Shown here piece after piece: positions 1-9,532 of a stretch of DNA of 64,000 nucleotides (its first letter is position 1; each line of letters begins with the position of its first letter). The stretch is from Fennellomyces sp. T-0311 (taxonomy: Eukaryota > Mucoromycota > Mucoromycetes > Mucorales > Lichtheimiaceae): contig JALLLT010000008.1 of the NCBI GenBank assembly GCA_025266875.1, forward strand, positions 1,054,001-1,118,000, written 5' to 3'. The notes beneath the pieces were generated by a model. It saw only the letters and a list, made by a program, of their open reading frames with translations, did no database searches and was not told where the DNA came from. The translations under genes and the position numbers were made by a program.

Positions 1-500
1 GTTAGTGTACATTCCACACACGCGAACATGCAAACAAAAACATACGTGTTGACGCGCCCACTGGTTTTCGATCGCCTTTTCCTTGTCGCTGAAGGACCCT
101 TTGGAGGATGCCGTTGCGCCTTCACTGCCGCTAAAGTTGGAGGAGTACAGACGACGAGACAACAAGACGACGGAGCGCTTTGGGATGGCGGTTCTTGATA
201 TCATCATTTTTGGGAAAAGTGAAGAGAAGAGTGTGGAAAAGAAAAGTGTTTCTCTCCCAAAAATCACGCCAGCCCGTTTAAAAGCGCTTTGCAAAAGTGA
301 AACAACGGTGGCCAATCATATCATACAAGTTTATGCAGCAGGTTTTGCGAGGCATCTCCGAAGGGCGTGATGGTCTGAAACGCCAAAAAGCGTATATTTT
401 TTTTTCTTTGCCCCCCAAAAAGCCTGGTGCAGAGTCCCTGATAAGTGGCTCTCTCTCTCTCTCTTTTTCCTCTTTCTCTCACCCACCCTCTTGGTTTGCA
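1..500. other. 5' flank upstream of VAC14, no gene supported
   Basis: This stretch precedes the VAC14 start codon. It holds a (CT)8 tract at 449-464 followed by a pyrimidine-rich run up to the ATG, a common arrangement in fungal promoters. An open frame at 53-370 on the plus strand has no ATG at its start and no recognisable family. It could be the last exon of a gene outside the window but more likely is chance. Confidence 0.4.
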
Positions 501-3354
501 ATGAAATCAAGTGTTTTTTCATCAACGGTAATCCGGGAATTGACGGACAAGACGTACGATCGGCGCAAAGTGGCAGCGTTGGAAGTCGAAAGGTTTATTT
601 TGTGTATGGGAAAAAATATTCTCTGGTCGGTAACTTGGAAAAACGCAATATATTGTATTTAGTCTGGTAAAGCAGAACAAGGAGAGCCGAGAACAAATTA
701 TCGGCATCATCCAAGAGCTTGTGAACGACTTTGTGTATTCCGCCGACTCCAATGCCCAGTGCGGCGGTCTCATAAGCTTGGCGGCGACGGCAATCGCTTT
801 GGGCCCAGTAAAGTATTCCTTTTCCGCCCTACATAAAGTTAACCCATGTGCTCATGTATCGTCAGAGTGTTGCCGCCTATCTCGATACCGTTGTCCCACC
901 CATCCTGACTTGCTTGAGCAGTAAAGAGTCACGGGTACGCTACTACGCATGCGAATGCATGTACAATGTTGCCAAAGTTTCCAAGGGCGAATTGCTCCGT
1001 TTCTTCAACGAGCTTTTCGAAGCGCAATGCACGGTAACCCACATAAAAAGCTGGACAATGCGTGTATATTAAAAACAAAACCAAAAACGAACCAGCTCGC
1101 GAGCGACAAGGAACAATCAGTCAGGAACGGAAGAGAAATTCTGGACCGATTGGTCAAGGAGATCGTGTATGAATTGGCCGCCACGCATGTGTCACCGTAC
1201 ACGGAGGAGGGCAAGGCATTCTCGCTTGCGAAATTCATCCCTGTGCTACGAAGACATGTATACAGCTGCAACCCGTTCGAACGAATGTACGTCATGTCGT
1301 GGATCGGTATTCTGGATTCCGTGCCGGGGCTCGATTTAATGTGGTACTTGCCCGACTTTCTCGATGGACTGATGCGCTACTTGACCGACACCCGGCATCA
1401 GATACGGTCCAACGCGCGCATCCTGCTGAACCAACTGTTCCAGCAAGTCCAGTACATTTCTCGGCAAAACGAGGACGAAGGGGTGGCGATACGGAAGGAG
1501 GATGAAACAGTCCAAACAACCAAACATTTGCAATATGACCGTATGCTCGACATTCTGATCCAACACGTGTCCTCCACCAAAGAAGACATCCAACGCACCG
1601 CCTTGCAATGGATGATCGAGTTGATTGCCGTTGCAAAGACTGTGGTGATCGCATTCACCCCGCGCATTGTCGGTGCCGTCTTACCGCTCTTGCAGCATTC
1701 GATACCCACCATCAGCGCATTCGCCATCGAAACAAACAGAAATTTGCAAAAACTGGTGCTGGATTTGACCATCGAACCCGTCGCCAGTCACAGCGATCCA
1801 CCCACCACCCATTCGACCATGCCCATGCTGTTGCGAAGGCAACATCGTTCGGATATCGGACGTCATCAGAGTAGACGCAGGGGCGAGCCCTTTGATTATT
1901 CGATGATTGTGGCGAACCTTCGACTGCAGCTTGTGAATGAACATGAACAGACACGCTTGGCAAGTCTCGAATGGCTTCTTTTGTTACACAAAAAAGCGCC
2001 AAACAAGGTAAAGGAATTCGGGAGTTGGCCACAAAAAACAAAAGAGAGAGGCAGCTTTGTGTATTTGCTCCCCCTATGTAAACCTAATAGACTGTTAGAT
2101 ATTAGCATCGGCCGATGGAACATTCCCATTGCTGCTCAAGACCTTATCGGATTCATCGGAAGAGGTTGAATCGATTGTGCAAAGGATATATACAAAAAAA
2201 GAGGGGATGGCTAACAAAGTGGCATGTTAGGTGGTGCGAAGCGATTTGGAACTTTTGGCACAGGTATCTGCCACTTTGGATGATGACGCATTCCATTCGT
2301 TCATCAAGAACCTGTTGTCACTGTTCGAGACGGATCGCCGGTTGCTTGAAACCCGCGGCAGTCTGATCATTCGACAGCTGTGCATCCATTTGGACCCAGA
2401 GAAAATCTATCATACCATGGCCATTATTCTCGAAAAAGATCAGGTAAAGTTTTTCAGATAGCACGTTGATGCCACACATCTACTCAATTCGTTTCTTCTT
2501 TTACTATAGGATCTAGAATTTGCGAGCATGATGGTGCAAAACTTGAACATTATCATGATTACTTCATCCGAAATGGACCTCCTACGAAAGGATTTGAGAA
2601 AGCTGGACGTCAAGGTATCGTATATTCGTGTTTAATCTAAAAAAAAGGCGCCATCGTTGAAACGTTCAGCTACATACAGGAAGGACAAGAGCTCTTTCTC
2701 ACACTTTATCGATCATGGTCACACAATGCTGTTGCTGCATTTTCCCTTGCGCTCATTGCCCAAGCTTATGAACTTGCCGCGAATATGCTACAGATCTTGT
2801 GAGTCTTGAGGATCACTTTGGCATACTGTTTTTTATTAACCAAGCCCTTAGTGCCGACTTGGAGGTCACGGTGACCATGTTAATACAGCTGGATCAGTTG
2901 GTTCAGCTGTTGGAATCACCCGCATTCACATGTATATGACTTTGGTCGTTTCTATGGCTGATATAGATTATTGGCTAACCAAAGAACAAACAGATCTTCG
3001 GTTACAACTGTTGGAACCAGACAAATACCCGCATCTTTTCAAATGCTTGTACGGCATATTCATGCTTTTACCCCAATCCTCTGCGTTCAGTACATTGCGT
3101 AGTCGACTCAACAGTGCATCTTCCTTAGGGTTCTTGCACGTTATGCCGAAAAGGTTGGTTACTTTTCTGTTCATGTGGGTTTACATGCGATTACTTAAAA
3201 AGAACCACATAACGCATGTAGCAATATTCCCTCATCTCGCATCAAATCATCAGCAACCCATCATTCCAAGCATTCGGAACCGTCGATCAATTTTGGTGAA
3301 CTGTTGTCTCATTTCAAAACTATGCAACAGATACATCAGAGCAGACGACAATAG
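501..3354 (+). CDS. VAC14: VAC14, scaffold of the PIKfyve/Fab1 lipid kinase complex
   Basis: Vac14 is a HEAT-repeat scaffold that holds Fab1/PIKfyve and Fig4 together on vacuolar membranes, where the complex makes PI(3,5)P2. The start at 501 gives an N-terminus with the family stretch YDRRKVAALEVE; exon 1 ends at 592 and exon 2 resumes at 663. Further family-typical blocks are VRYYACECMYNVAKVSKGEL (about 932-991), the WIGILDSVPGLDLMWYLPDF block (about 1300-1360), TDRRLLETRGSLIIRQLC (about 2330-2386), ASMMVQNLNIIMITSSEMDL (about 2523-2582), and a C-terminus with ELLSHFKTMQQ ending in TAG at 3352-3354. About ten short introns interrupt the gene; the protein is roughly 700-750 residues, close to the family's usual size. 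No break was found. It converges on CCS1, with 168 bp between the two stop codons. Family assignment is firm; some inner exon edges are approximate. Confidence 0.93.
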
Positions 3355-3522
3355 AATAAACCCTTGCATTCTTATAAAGTTCATTCAATTTCTTATGGAT
3401 AATCGATATACAAGTTTATGAAGGAAAAAAAATATGTAGACGGTGCTTCGTAGCGACGCACTGTATAAAAGAAGGTTTTACGTTATGGCACTTGGAGGGT
3501 ATTTCCATGGTTACAAAGTATT

Positions 3523-4531
3523 TTATGCAGAAACCTTTGAATCCTGTTGCTGAATCCGTGCCTCCTCCCACAACGTTTTGCCTGAGCAGGCACAGACCTT
3601 TTTCATATTTTCAAAGGCGCCTGCACTTCGAGCGACGATACCGCAGAGGATGCCTGGGCCGCTGGCGCCATTCCACTTTGACTCCTTGGCATCGGACCGA
3701 CCGAGATCATCCTCGTTTTGGGTAATGACCATACTGCGACCAATGATATCCCAGACCTTGACGCGATTGCTCTCGACGACCAAATCGCCCCAGCCGTTTT
3801 CGTCGACATCCACGTTGCCCAGATCACCGACATGGCCATCGTCCGGACCGCCGTGATCGGTGCCAGTTGGATTGAAATGATCACCGGTCGACAACCATCC
3901 GCGTGAAATGTCACCCAATTCATGGATATGCACGCCGTGTTTTCCGGGCGTCAATCCTTCCACGGTCAAGTCGATCAAACACGTCTCTTCGTCGATTTGT
4001 ACGAATCGCGCGAGACCCTGCGTGCCTTTGGGTAGATTGGCAGCGGGATCACTGCCGTATGTGTCGAAAATACAAACCGCGGCTCCCGAGTGGCCTTGTC
4101 CATCGGACACGCCTTGACCACGCACAACTACGGTTCGTCCGCTTTCTTTGAGTGCTCGGGATACCTTGGAGGGCGCCACTTTGGATGTGTTACTCATTTG
4201 CGTATCGAAACAAACAATGCACTTACTGGTGCCTTCGACCATCACGCGTTGATCGTCGAGGTCAATATCGTACTTTTTGATGTCTTTTTAAAAAACAAGA
4301 TAGTATGAGTATTGTCATGACCATCGGTTGATAAGGAAAGCTAGTTTTTTTTTTCTTTTCACCTGGGAATTCTTTCAAGATCTTGTCAATATCGTTGACA
4401 CATGCTTGACATGTCATTTCGACGGCGAATTCCGTCTACAGCAAGGTGAGTTTTTATTTTTTCAAAAAGTCTGGATCAGTGAGGGTGGAATGGGTTACCT
4501 TGAATAGCTTCTTTGGTGCCGGCGATGGCAT
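3523..4531 (-). CDS. CCS1: Copper chaperone for Cu/Zn superoxide dismutase (CCS)
   Basis: CCS (yeast Lys7) delivers copper to SOD1 and helps form its disulfide, in cytosol and mitochondrial intermembrane space. All three domains are visible. Domain 1 carries the Atx1-like metal motif MTCQAC near 4403-4420. Domain 2 is SOD-like, with HVHE-type residues (KHGVHIHELGD) and NPTGTDHGGPDDGHVGDLGN. Domain 3 has the CxC motif in VCACSGKTLWEEAR near the C-terminus. The start at 4531 gives an 11-codon first exon (MPSPAPKKLFK) ending in a GT donor at 4498, with exon 2 beginning at 4435. A stretch that stays open near 4190-4240 looks like a 48-nt in-frame intron: removing it gives VEGT-MAPSKVSRALKESGR, matching the family spacing. 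No copper-response site was recognised upstream. Confidence 0.93.
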
Positions 4532-5139
4532 GATTTTAGACTCTGACAAACCCATGCTACTTGGCTGCTGACAAATTCAACTTGACGCACCTCGCGAGGT
4601 AGGACAAACCGTTGTTTATTTGGGCCTCCGCTCTTCGGATTCGGACGAAGCATATCCGCATTTAAATCACCTGATCACAAATGACAGGTGATCGATTGCA
4701 TGACAACATTGCCGCTAACGCTGTGGCTGACATACTAGGTAAAAGCCTATCGCCGGCATTTCGCTTGATTATTGGATAGCCGCAGAATCCAGTGACGAAC
4801 ATCAGCATGGTTGGAACACATCTTTAGTTCAAAAATGGGACGCTCAATTTTGGGATAGAAATGCCCAATTTTATTCCACCCGTGTTTCATAAAGATAGGT
4901 TGTAATAAAGCTTTCATTGTAAACTATTGCTGTGGCAGAATGATTGGTTTTTGATATCTGCTCGTGCTCAAGGCGTCCTTTGTGTGAGAGAATACTGTAC
5001 ATATAATCTGGCGTCAAAGCGAAAGGAAAAGGGGCCATTATCGTATCTCCTCTAACGTGTTCTGTCGCGGATAGTCAAATCACTAAGTAAAGGGCTGTTT
5101 CTGGAAATTAATGTCGATAGTTTACTATCCAAGGTTGGG
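4532..5139. other. Intergenic region 5' of CCS1
   Basis: No gene is supported. An inverted pair ATCACCTG / CAGGTGAT sits at 4666-4673 and 4685-4692 and contains two E-box-like CACCTG/CAGGTG cores, about 140 bp upstream of the CCS1 start. Its function is unknown. Confidence 0.35.
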
Positions 5140-5679
5140 TCATTGATAAAGCATTAGCAGTGGTGTATCTAAATTGGATATAAGGGCTACCAATGGCGAG
5201 GAGCAGTTGATAAATTCGAACCATCCCTGGAATAACTCAGTACGTAGCCAGGTGTTCGCTATGACAACTTTGTCAGCGTACAGCGATATTACCAAGCTAA
5301 TTGTTCTCGTTGCTGATGGCTTGAGCATGGAAGTGCTAGTGGCTTTATGGTCGTTAGGCGTCTTGAGTTCTATACATATATTTACGAATACGAACTGTGT
5401 GGCCATGGCGATTGTATTGCCGTTCTATCACTTGTCCGAAATATCGTTGTATCGAGCGAACCAATGATAGTATTTTATTTCTAAAAGTAGGTAAAAACGG
5501 TAGTTGGCTTGGTGCTATTTCTCTCTTCTGAGTCAAGTTCCTGTATATCTTTTTTCTAAAACGTTGGATGATTATGTAGAAAATTTTTAATTCATCTTCA
5601 ACTACCATCAAATCAAGAAGGTTGTTCAAATGGCGTTTTCTTTCTATTCTAGAGAAAATCGGAGCGTCTTCACCATCCT

Positions 5680-6110
5680 CATGTCCTTGCCTCCGTGCAA
5701 CTGTTTCTGAATTGTCATCTACCTTACAAGTTAGCAATCAATCAAAACTATATTTGACCCTTTCTTAAATACTACATACCAAGCACATTCTCAATCGTCA
5801 CACGATTAGCAAGTTCATCGACGAAGACTGTAGCATGGATGTCTTGCGACTCTTCATCCGATATAAAGTCAATGCCCTGTATCCCACAGTAATCGTTATA
5901 GACGCCCAGAATTGCTGCGTCAAGTTCATCTGACCAACGCTGATCATCTTCTTCAGCAGCCCTCTTCAACTCCTGCTCCTCACTGTTACGAAATCCAGCA
6001 ATTTTGGATAGTTTCCAAAGAAACAGAGTTCCATGCATTGGCTGCCTAATTCATACTGGGCAATGGGTCCACACTGTAAATCTCACTCAGCTGGCCTTTT
6101 CTGAACAGTA
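5680..6110 (-). pseudogene. Pogo/Tigger-type (DDE_1) transposase C-terminal remnant
   Basis: On the minus strand, 6046 down to 5995 reads AANAWNSVSLETIQNCW, which matches the A..AW..V...TI.NCW signature found just after the DDE core in pogo/Tigger/jerky-type transposases. The frame then changes: immediately beyond the motif there is a stop, while the next frame continues through 5990-5772 as an acidic tail (EEQELKRAAEEDDQRW and onward to FISDEESQD). A good intron (donor gtatgt near 5779, acceptor near 5738) leads to another acidic exon starting VDDNSETVARRQGHEDGED. The catalytic DDE core and DNA-binding domain are missing upstream, where the KDZ remnant begins. I read it as a truncated, frameshifted fragment. 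The family call rests on one motif plus the acidic tail. Confidence 0.55.
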
Positions 6111-6219
6111 CACCAGCTTGGCGGTATTGAATTACCCTAATAACTGCTCATTAATAACACTAAGCTCAGATGTGGATCACTATACTTGCTTCAGATTATT
6201 AGCTTACCGATAATATATT

Positions 6220-7815
6220 TTAAATACTTTCGATAATACCATGATGATCCAAAGGCTGAATCTTACATAGTGGCAGTTGTTCATGTTGCTGCCCTAAAAT
6301 CACTGGAGCAGCTGCCATCGCTCGACACTCTTGTCTTGCTCTCGACATGATCATCGAAATTATTTCGGTAACTATCAGCCATAAAGAAGCTATCGGCTGC
6401 AGGAATAATGTCATCTTCGTGATCATTATGCTTACGATGTCTAAGCTGGAAGTTGCCATCACGAGAAAATGTTTTTCGTTCCTCCACTTCAATTTTTTCA
6501 TTCAGTTAGTAACTTGTTTGTTATGAAATTTCATGATACGGGATATCAATGGAACGTGCCAAATAGCTACCTCTATAATATATATATATATATATATATA
6601 CCTGGTCTTCTTTCACAGGACATGCAGGGCATTCAATCAACTCGGAAGAACTGTCTCGTTTGCTCGTACTTTGACAGTACACGATTCACATCCTCTTTTA
6701 CACGAATGTACTCAAAAAGCGCGTTCGCGAGAGCCCTGCGGATAGTATCCGGGTGTTAGCGACAATTAAAATAATAACAGCATTAATGAAAGTAGTTACA
6801 ATTCATTACATATTTTATCTACAATAGTGTAGTATACAAACCTCAAACTTATCCAGAGTTGAAAATCCAGCAGCTAATGCCTGGTATGACAAATGTCCTT
6901 CGGCCCGCAGCTCAGAATACAAGACCAGAAATGATAAATGAAATGCCACTCGAGGTTGCGTAGGGGAAGCCGGAAAAAGATGACTTTTAAAGGAGAGTGA
7001 TTGGGTCAGGCGTACAATCACAGAAGTTAACATCAGTCTCTTCTATTCCTGCATATACAGTTATAATATAAAAGTGAGCCTATCCAAGTATGCATATAAA
7101 TAGTGCTTACCAGTCAAATAGATGCAGTTTGCCATCCTTCTGAGGTATTATGTCTGCAATTGCAAGAAGATACTATCACCGATGGAGTACATGCTGAAAG
7201 TTTTGGCCCATCATTGTTGTAACGTTCCATGTACTTTTTGGTAAGAAGACCATTCGAAATAATGTTATCCCAGTTTGTTCTCGTGGTTTCCACTTTCTTC
7301 CAATATGACTTGGGTGCCGATGAATTGTTTCTTCGTCCCAATCCTTCGACTAAAGTGCCGTATCGTGCAATACCAACTAGATTTGTCATTGATGAGCATT
7401 TGATCGAATCTTATTGAAGTATGTAGGCTTTATATTGAATTAAAGTTACCAGTCCCCGAGCTGCTTCCGTCCACAGATATATCATGGATTTCACGTTTGC
7501 TTTCCACTATGTTGAACAAGTAACAAGAATGTTAATCTTATGTAGCCTGTGTAGGAGCTCACGCCCTCATTCTATAGAGTTGCTGCGCATACCATGCGAA
7601 ATATTCAATCGTGGTTGCTTTGTCGCAGGAGCATCCATCTCAGGTGCACTACGAGCACTAGGAAGCCGATGGCCAGGAAGATGCTGGCTACTGGATTCTT
7701 CGCCTTGGTGTCTTTGTTGATGTTGAAGTCGTTGCAGCGCTTCTTGAGCAGCTCTAATTTCGAAGCGGCTATTACCTGCACTAGGTTTGTTTACTCTACA
7801 GCGAGATTTCCCCAT
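6220..7815 (-). pseudogene. KDZ (CxC-type) transposase, degenerate
   Basis: KDZ (Kyakuja-Dileera-Zisupton) elements are large DNA transposons with an N-terminal Cys cluster and an RNase H-like catalytic domain. In order on the minus strand: an N-terminal exon from 7815 (MGKSRCRVNKPSAGNSRF), well-formed introns near 7593-7520 and 7445-7410, a basic WKKVETTRTNW segment, then the cluster NFCDCTPDPITLL (about 7040-6995), LFPASPTQPRVAFHLSFL (about 6985-6930), ECPACP (about 6638-6620), DGNFQLRHRK with the presumed first catalytic Asp (about 6462-6432), and CSSDFRAA (about 6310-6287). At least two frame breaks occur: one inside the T/A run near 6990, and one between the KEDVNRVLSKYEQ block and ECPACP near 6650. 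A (TA)11 tract lies at 6579-6600. The C-terminal catalytic half is absent, so it is judged inactive. Confidence 0.6.
6579..6600. repeat. (TA)11 microsatellite
   Basis: A perfect TA dinucleotide run lies in what would be an intron or gap of the KDZ remnant. It has no evident function and is prone to length variation. Confidence 0.9.
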
Positions 7816-7833
7816 AACCAGAAGAATATGTAA

Positions 7834-8758
7834 ACTTTAAAAAATCGTTACTGTCAGTACACTGATGCCATCTTTATATATAGACCGCGCTGCCGATCAT
7901 CGATAAATATACACGATATCCTTCTCAAAAACAAGGAAGTGACTTCATGATTTAGTAGTGAGCATGTCCTTAATTATTTATGCTATGTATACGGTGCATG
8001 AAATATACACATGGATCAATTTCAATGCTATCAATGACAAAATACTTCAAATACACACATATATGTTCTCTACCACAACGTCCAATATTACGATGTATTA
8101 TCGTTATCTGGCTCATCATCCTGCTGATTGACCACCAAGGGACCGATAAGAAAGTTATATCTTAACATTCGTTCCGAATATACATTGATAACGGTTGGAA
8201 GTACCACAGCAAACGAATTTCACAGTTTCTAGAAAAATTAATCAGAACAAAATCAAATATGCATAGTGATTAGGGACAATACAAACCATTGTTCGCCTTC
8301 ACTCTTTTTACTGCCTTTTGATCGGAGGCAACATTAATACTTGAATCAGCAAGTGTTTCAATGGTTTGGCGCTTGTTTTGTTTAGTTCACCGGATGCGAT
8401 AGCTTGAGGCGTTCCAAAATAGTATTGCAAGAGATCAACGCCTTTTTTTAGCATCGCGATATCCATATATCTCGTTATTCTGAGTATCAGATACTTCATG
8501 CGACGATAGCCACCCTATTTCAACCGCTGAACCTTTATGCCTGTTGCTTGAACTAATGTATAGAAGACGAGTTATTGATAGGGCTCTATCCCAAAGCATT
8601 GGAAATATATGTATCTCCCTGGCAACTCACAGTACTCATCTCGAAAATATCCACCAGCACCAGTTAACAGCTGAGGTAACCTGGGAGCGAAGTTGTTAAG
8701 CAAAATGGTGACAAATCGGGAAAGACTCAGTTGCCTGAGGTGACCCTAGGAGTTGGGA
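7834..8758. other. Spacer between KDZ remnant and the 181-bp repeats
   Basis: No complete gene is supported. A minus-strand open frame at 8308-8499 and an overlapping frame reading RQTIETLADSSINVASDQKA look weakly coding, possibly a decayed exon, but no family was recognised. Two imperfect copies of the short motif CTGAGGTRACC lie near 8670 and 8735, just before the first long repeat. Confidence 0.3.
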
Positions 8759-8767
8759 GGGAGACAG

Positions 8768-8948
8768 ACACAGCGTCGCTACCGATTGCTTGATGCGAAC
8801 ATGCGCGCAGATGAACGCAGCAATCGTCACTTAGGGCGCCGGGCTATATAGCACAAGGCTATAAGTCGCTCAGGAAATCCGTCACTCGCACAGGGCTAAC
8901 CTCCACGGGGACCTTTGCAGGTGCTGCCGATAGGCTTCCTTCGCTGTG
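8768..8948. repeat. 181-bp GC-rich repeat, copy 1
   Basis: This unit matches 9191-9371 over 181 bp with about three substitutions. It is clearly more GC-rich than its AT-rich surroundings. Its ends are short inverted repeats (CACAGCG at 8769-8775, CGCTGTG at 8942-8948). An internal perfect 8-bp stem (CGATTGCT at 8783-8790 with AGCAATCG at 8819-8826) and a GCTATATAGC palindrome suggest secondary structure. Flanking bases 8759-8767 pair with 8949-8957 (one mismatch), separated from the inner stem by an unpaired A at 8768. It could be a structured non-coding RNA or a MITE-like DNA element; the strand is unknown. Confidence 0.8.
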
Positions 8949-9190
8949 CTGTCCCCCAAAGACCTTTCTATTCATAATCAAATGACAAAATAATTTAAGT
9001 ATGTAATATCAAAGGATTCTAGAGTATCCCCTCTGTTGCCTTTACCTGTAAGAATTTCAGTATATCGAAGATTGCTATGCAATTCTCGAGAGATCATCTT
9101 TTATAAGGAGCAATTAGAAACCATGCAAATAAAAAACCGAATAGTTTATGAGAAAATTACTGCTTGTTGGTTGTGAAGAGCTTGGTGCAA

Positions 9191-9371
9191 ACACAGCGTC
9201 GCTACCGATTGCTTGATGCAAACACGCGCGCAGATGAACGCAGCAATCGTCACTTAGGGCGCCGGGCTATATAGCACAAGGCTATAAGTCGCTCAGGAAA
9301 TCCGTCACTCGCACAGGGCTAACCTCCACGGGGACCTTTGCAGGTGCTGCCGATAGGCTTCCTTAGCTGTG
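9191..9371. repeat. 181-bp GC-rich repeat, copy 2
   Basis: This is the second copy, in the same orientation, 242 bp after copy 1. The internal 8-bp stem is intact (9206-9213 with 9242-9249). The inner end pair is CACAGC/GCTGTG, one base pair shorter than in copy 1 because of a C-to-A change at 9365. Outside the conserved unit, GTGCAA (9185-9190) pairs with TTGCAC (9372-9377), again with one unpaired A (9191). The outer stem sequence differs completely from that of copy 1, yet pairing is kept. Confidence 0.8.
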
Positions 9372-9532
9372 TTGCACTCATGTTAATGCAAAGAGAGAAA
9401 GCACTCAGAGTCTTGCAAGCAACGTAATTTAGTCGCGGAATGGGAAAATTAGTAGTCAAAAAAAATCAGAAGCTATGAAAAGCACAGACAAATCTCAGCT
9501 GGGCTCGCGTATCACTGCAACCGGCATTTGCC

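Noticed and set aside
83..370. 95-codon plus-strand ORF before VAC14
   Set aside because: No ATG at its start (it opens from a TTG), no family resemblance, and it lies in the presumed promoter; VAC14 clearly starts at 501.
8768..8948. Hammerhead or HDV-like self-cleaving ribozyme
   Set aside because: The hammerhead core CTGANGA is absent and no HDV-like nested stem pattern could be drawn; GAAA and GTC strings alone are not enough.
8768..9371. 181-bp repeats as a TRIM or pair of LTRs
   Set aside because: The ends are CACAGC/GCTGTG rather than TG/CA, no primer-binding site or polypurine tract was seen in the 242-bp spacer, and each copy has its own inverted flanks.
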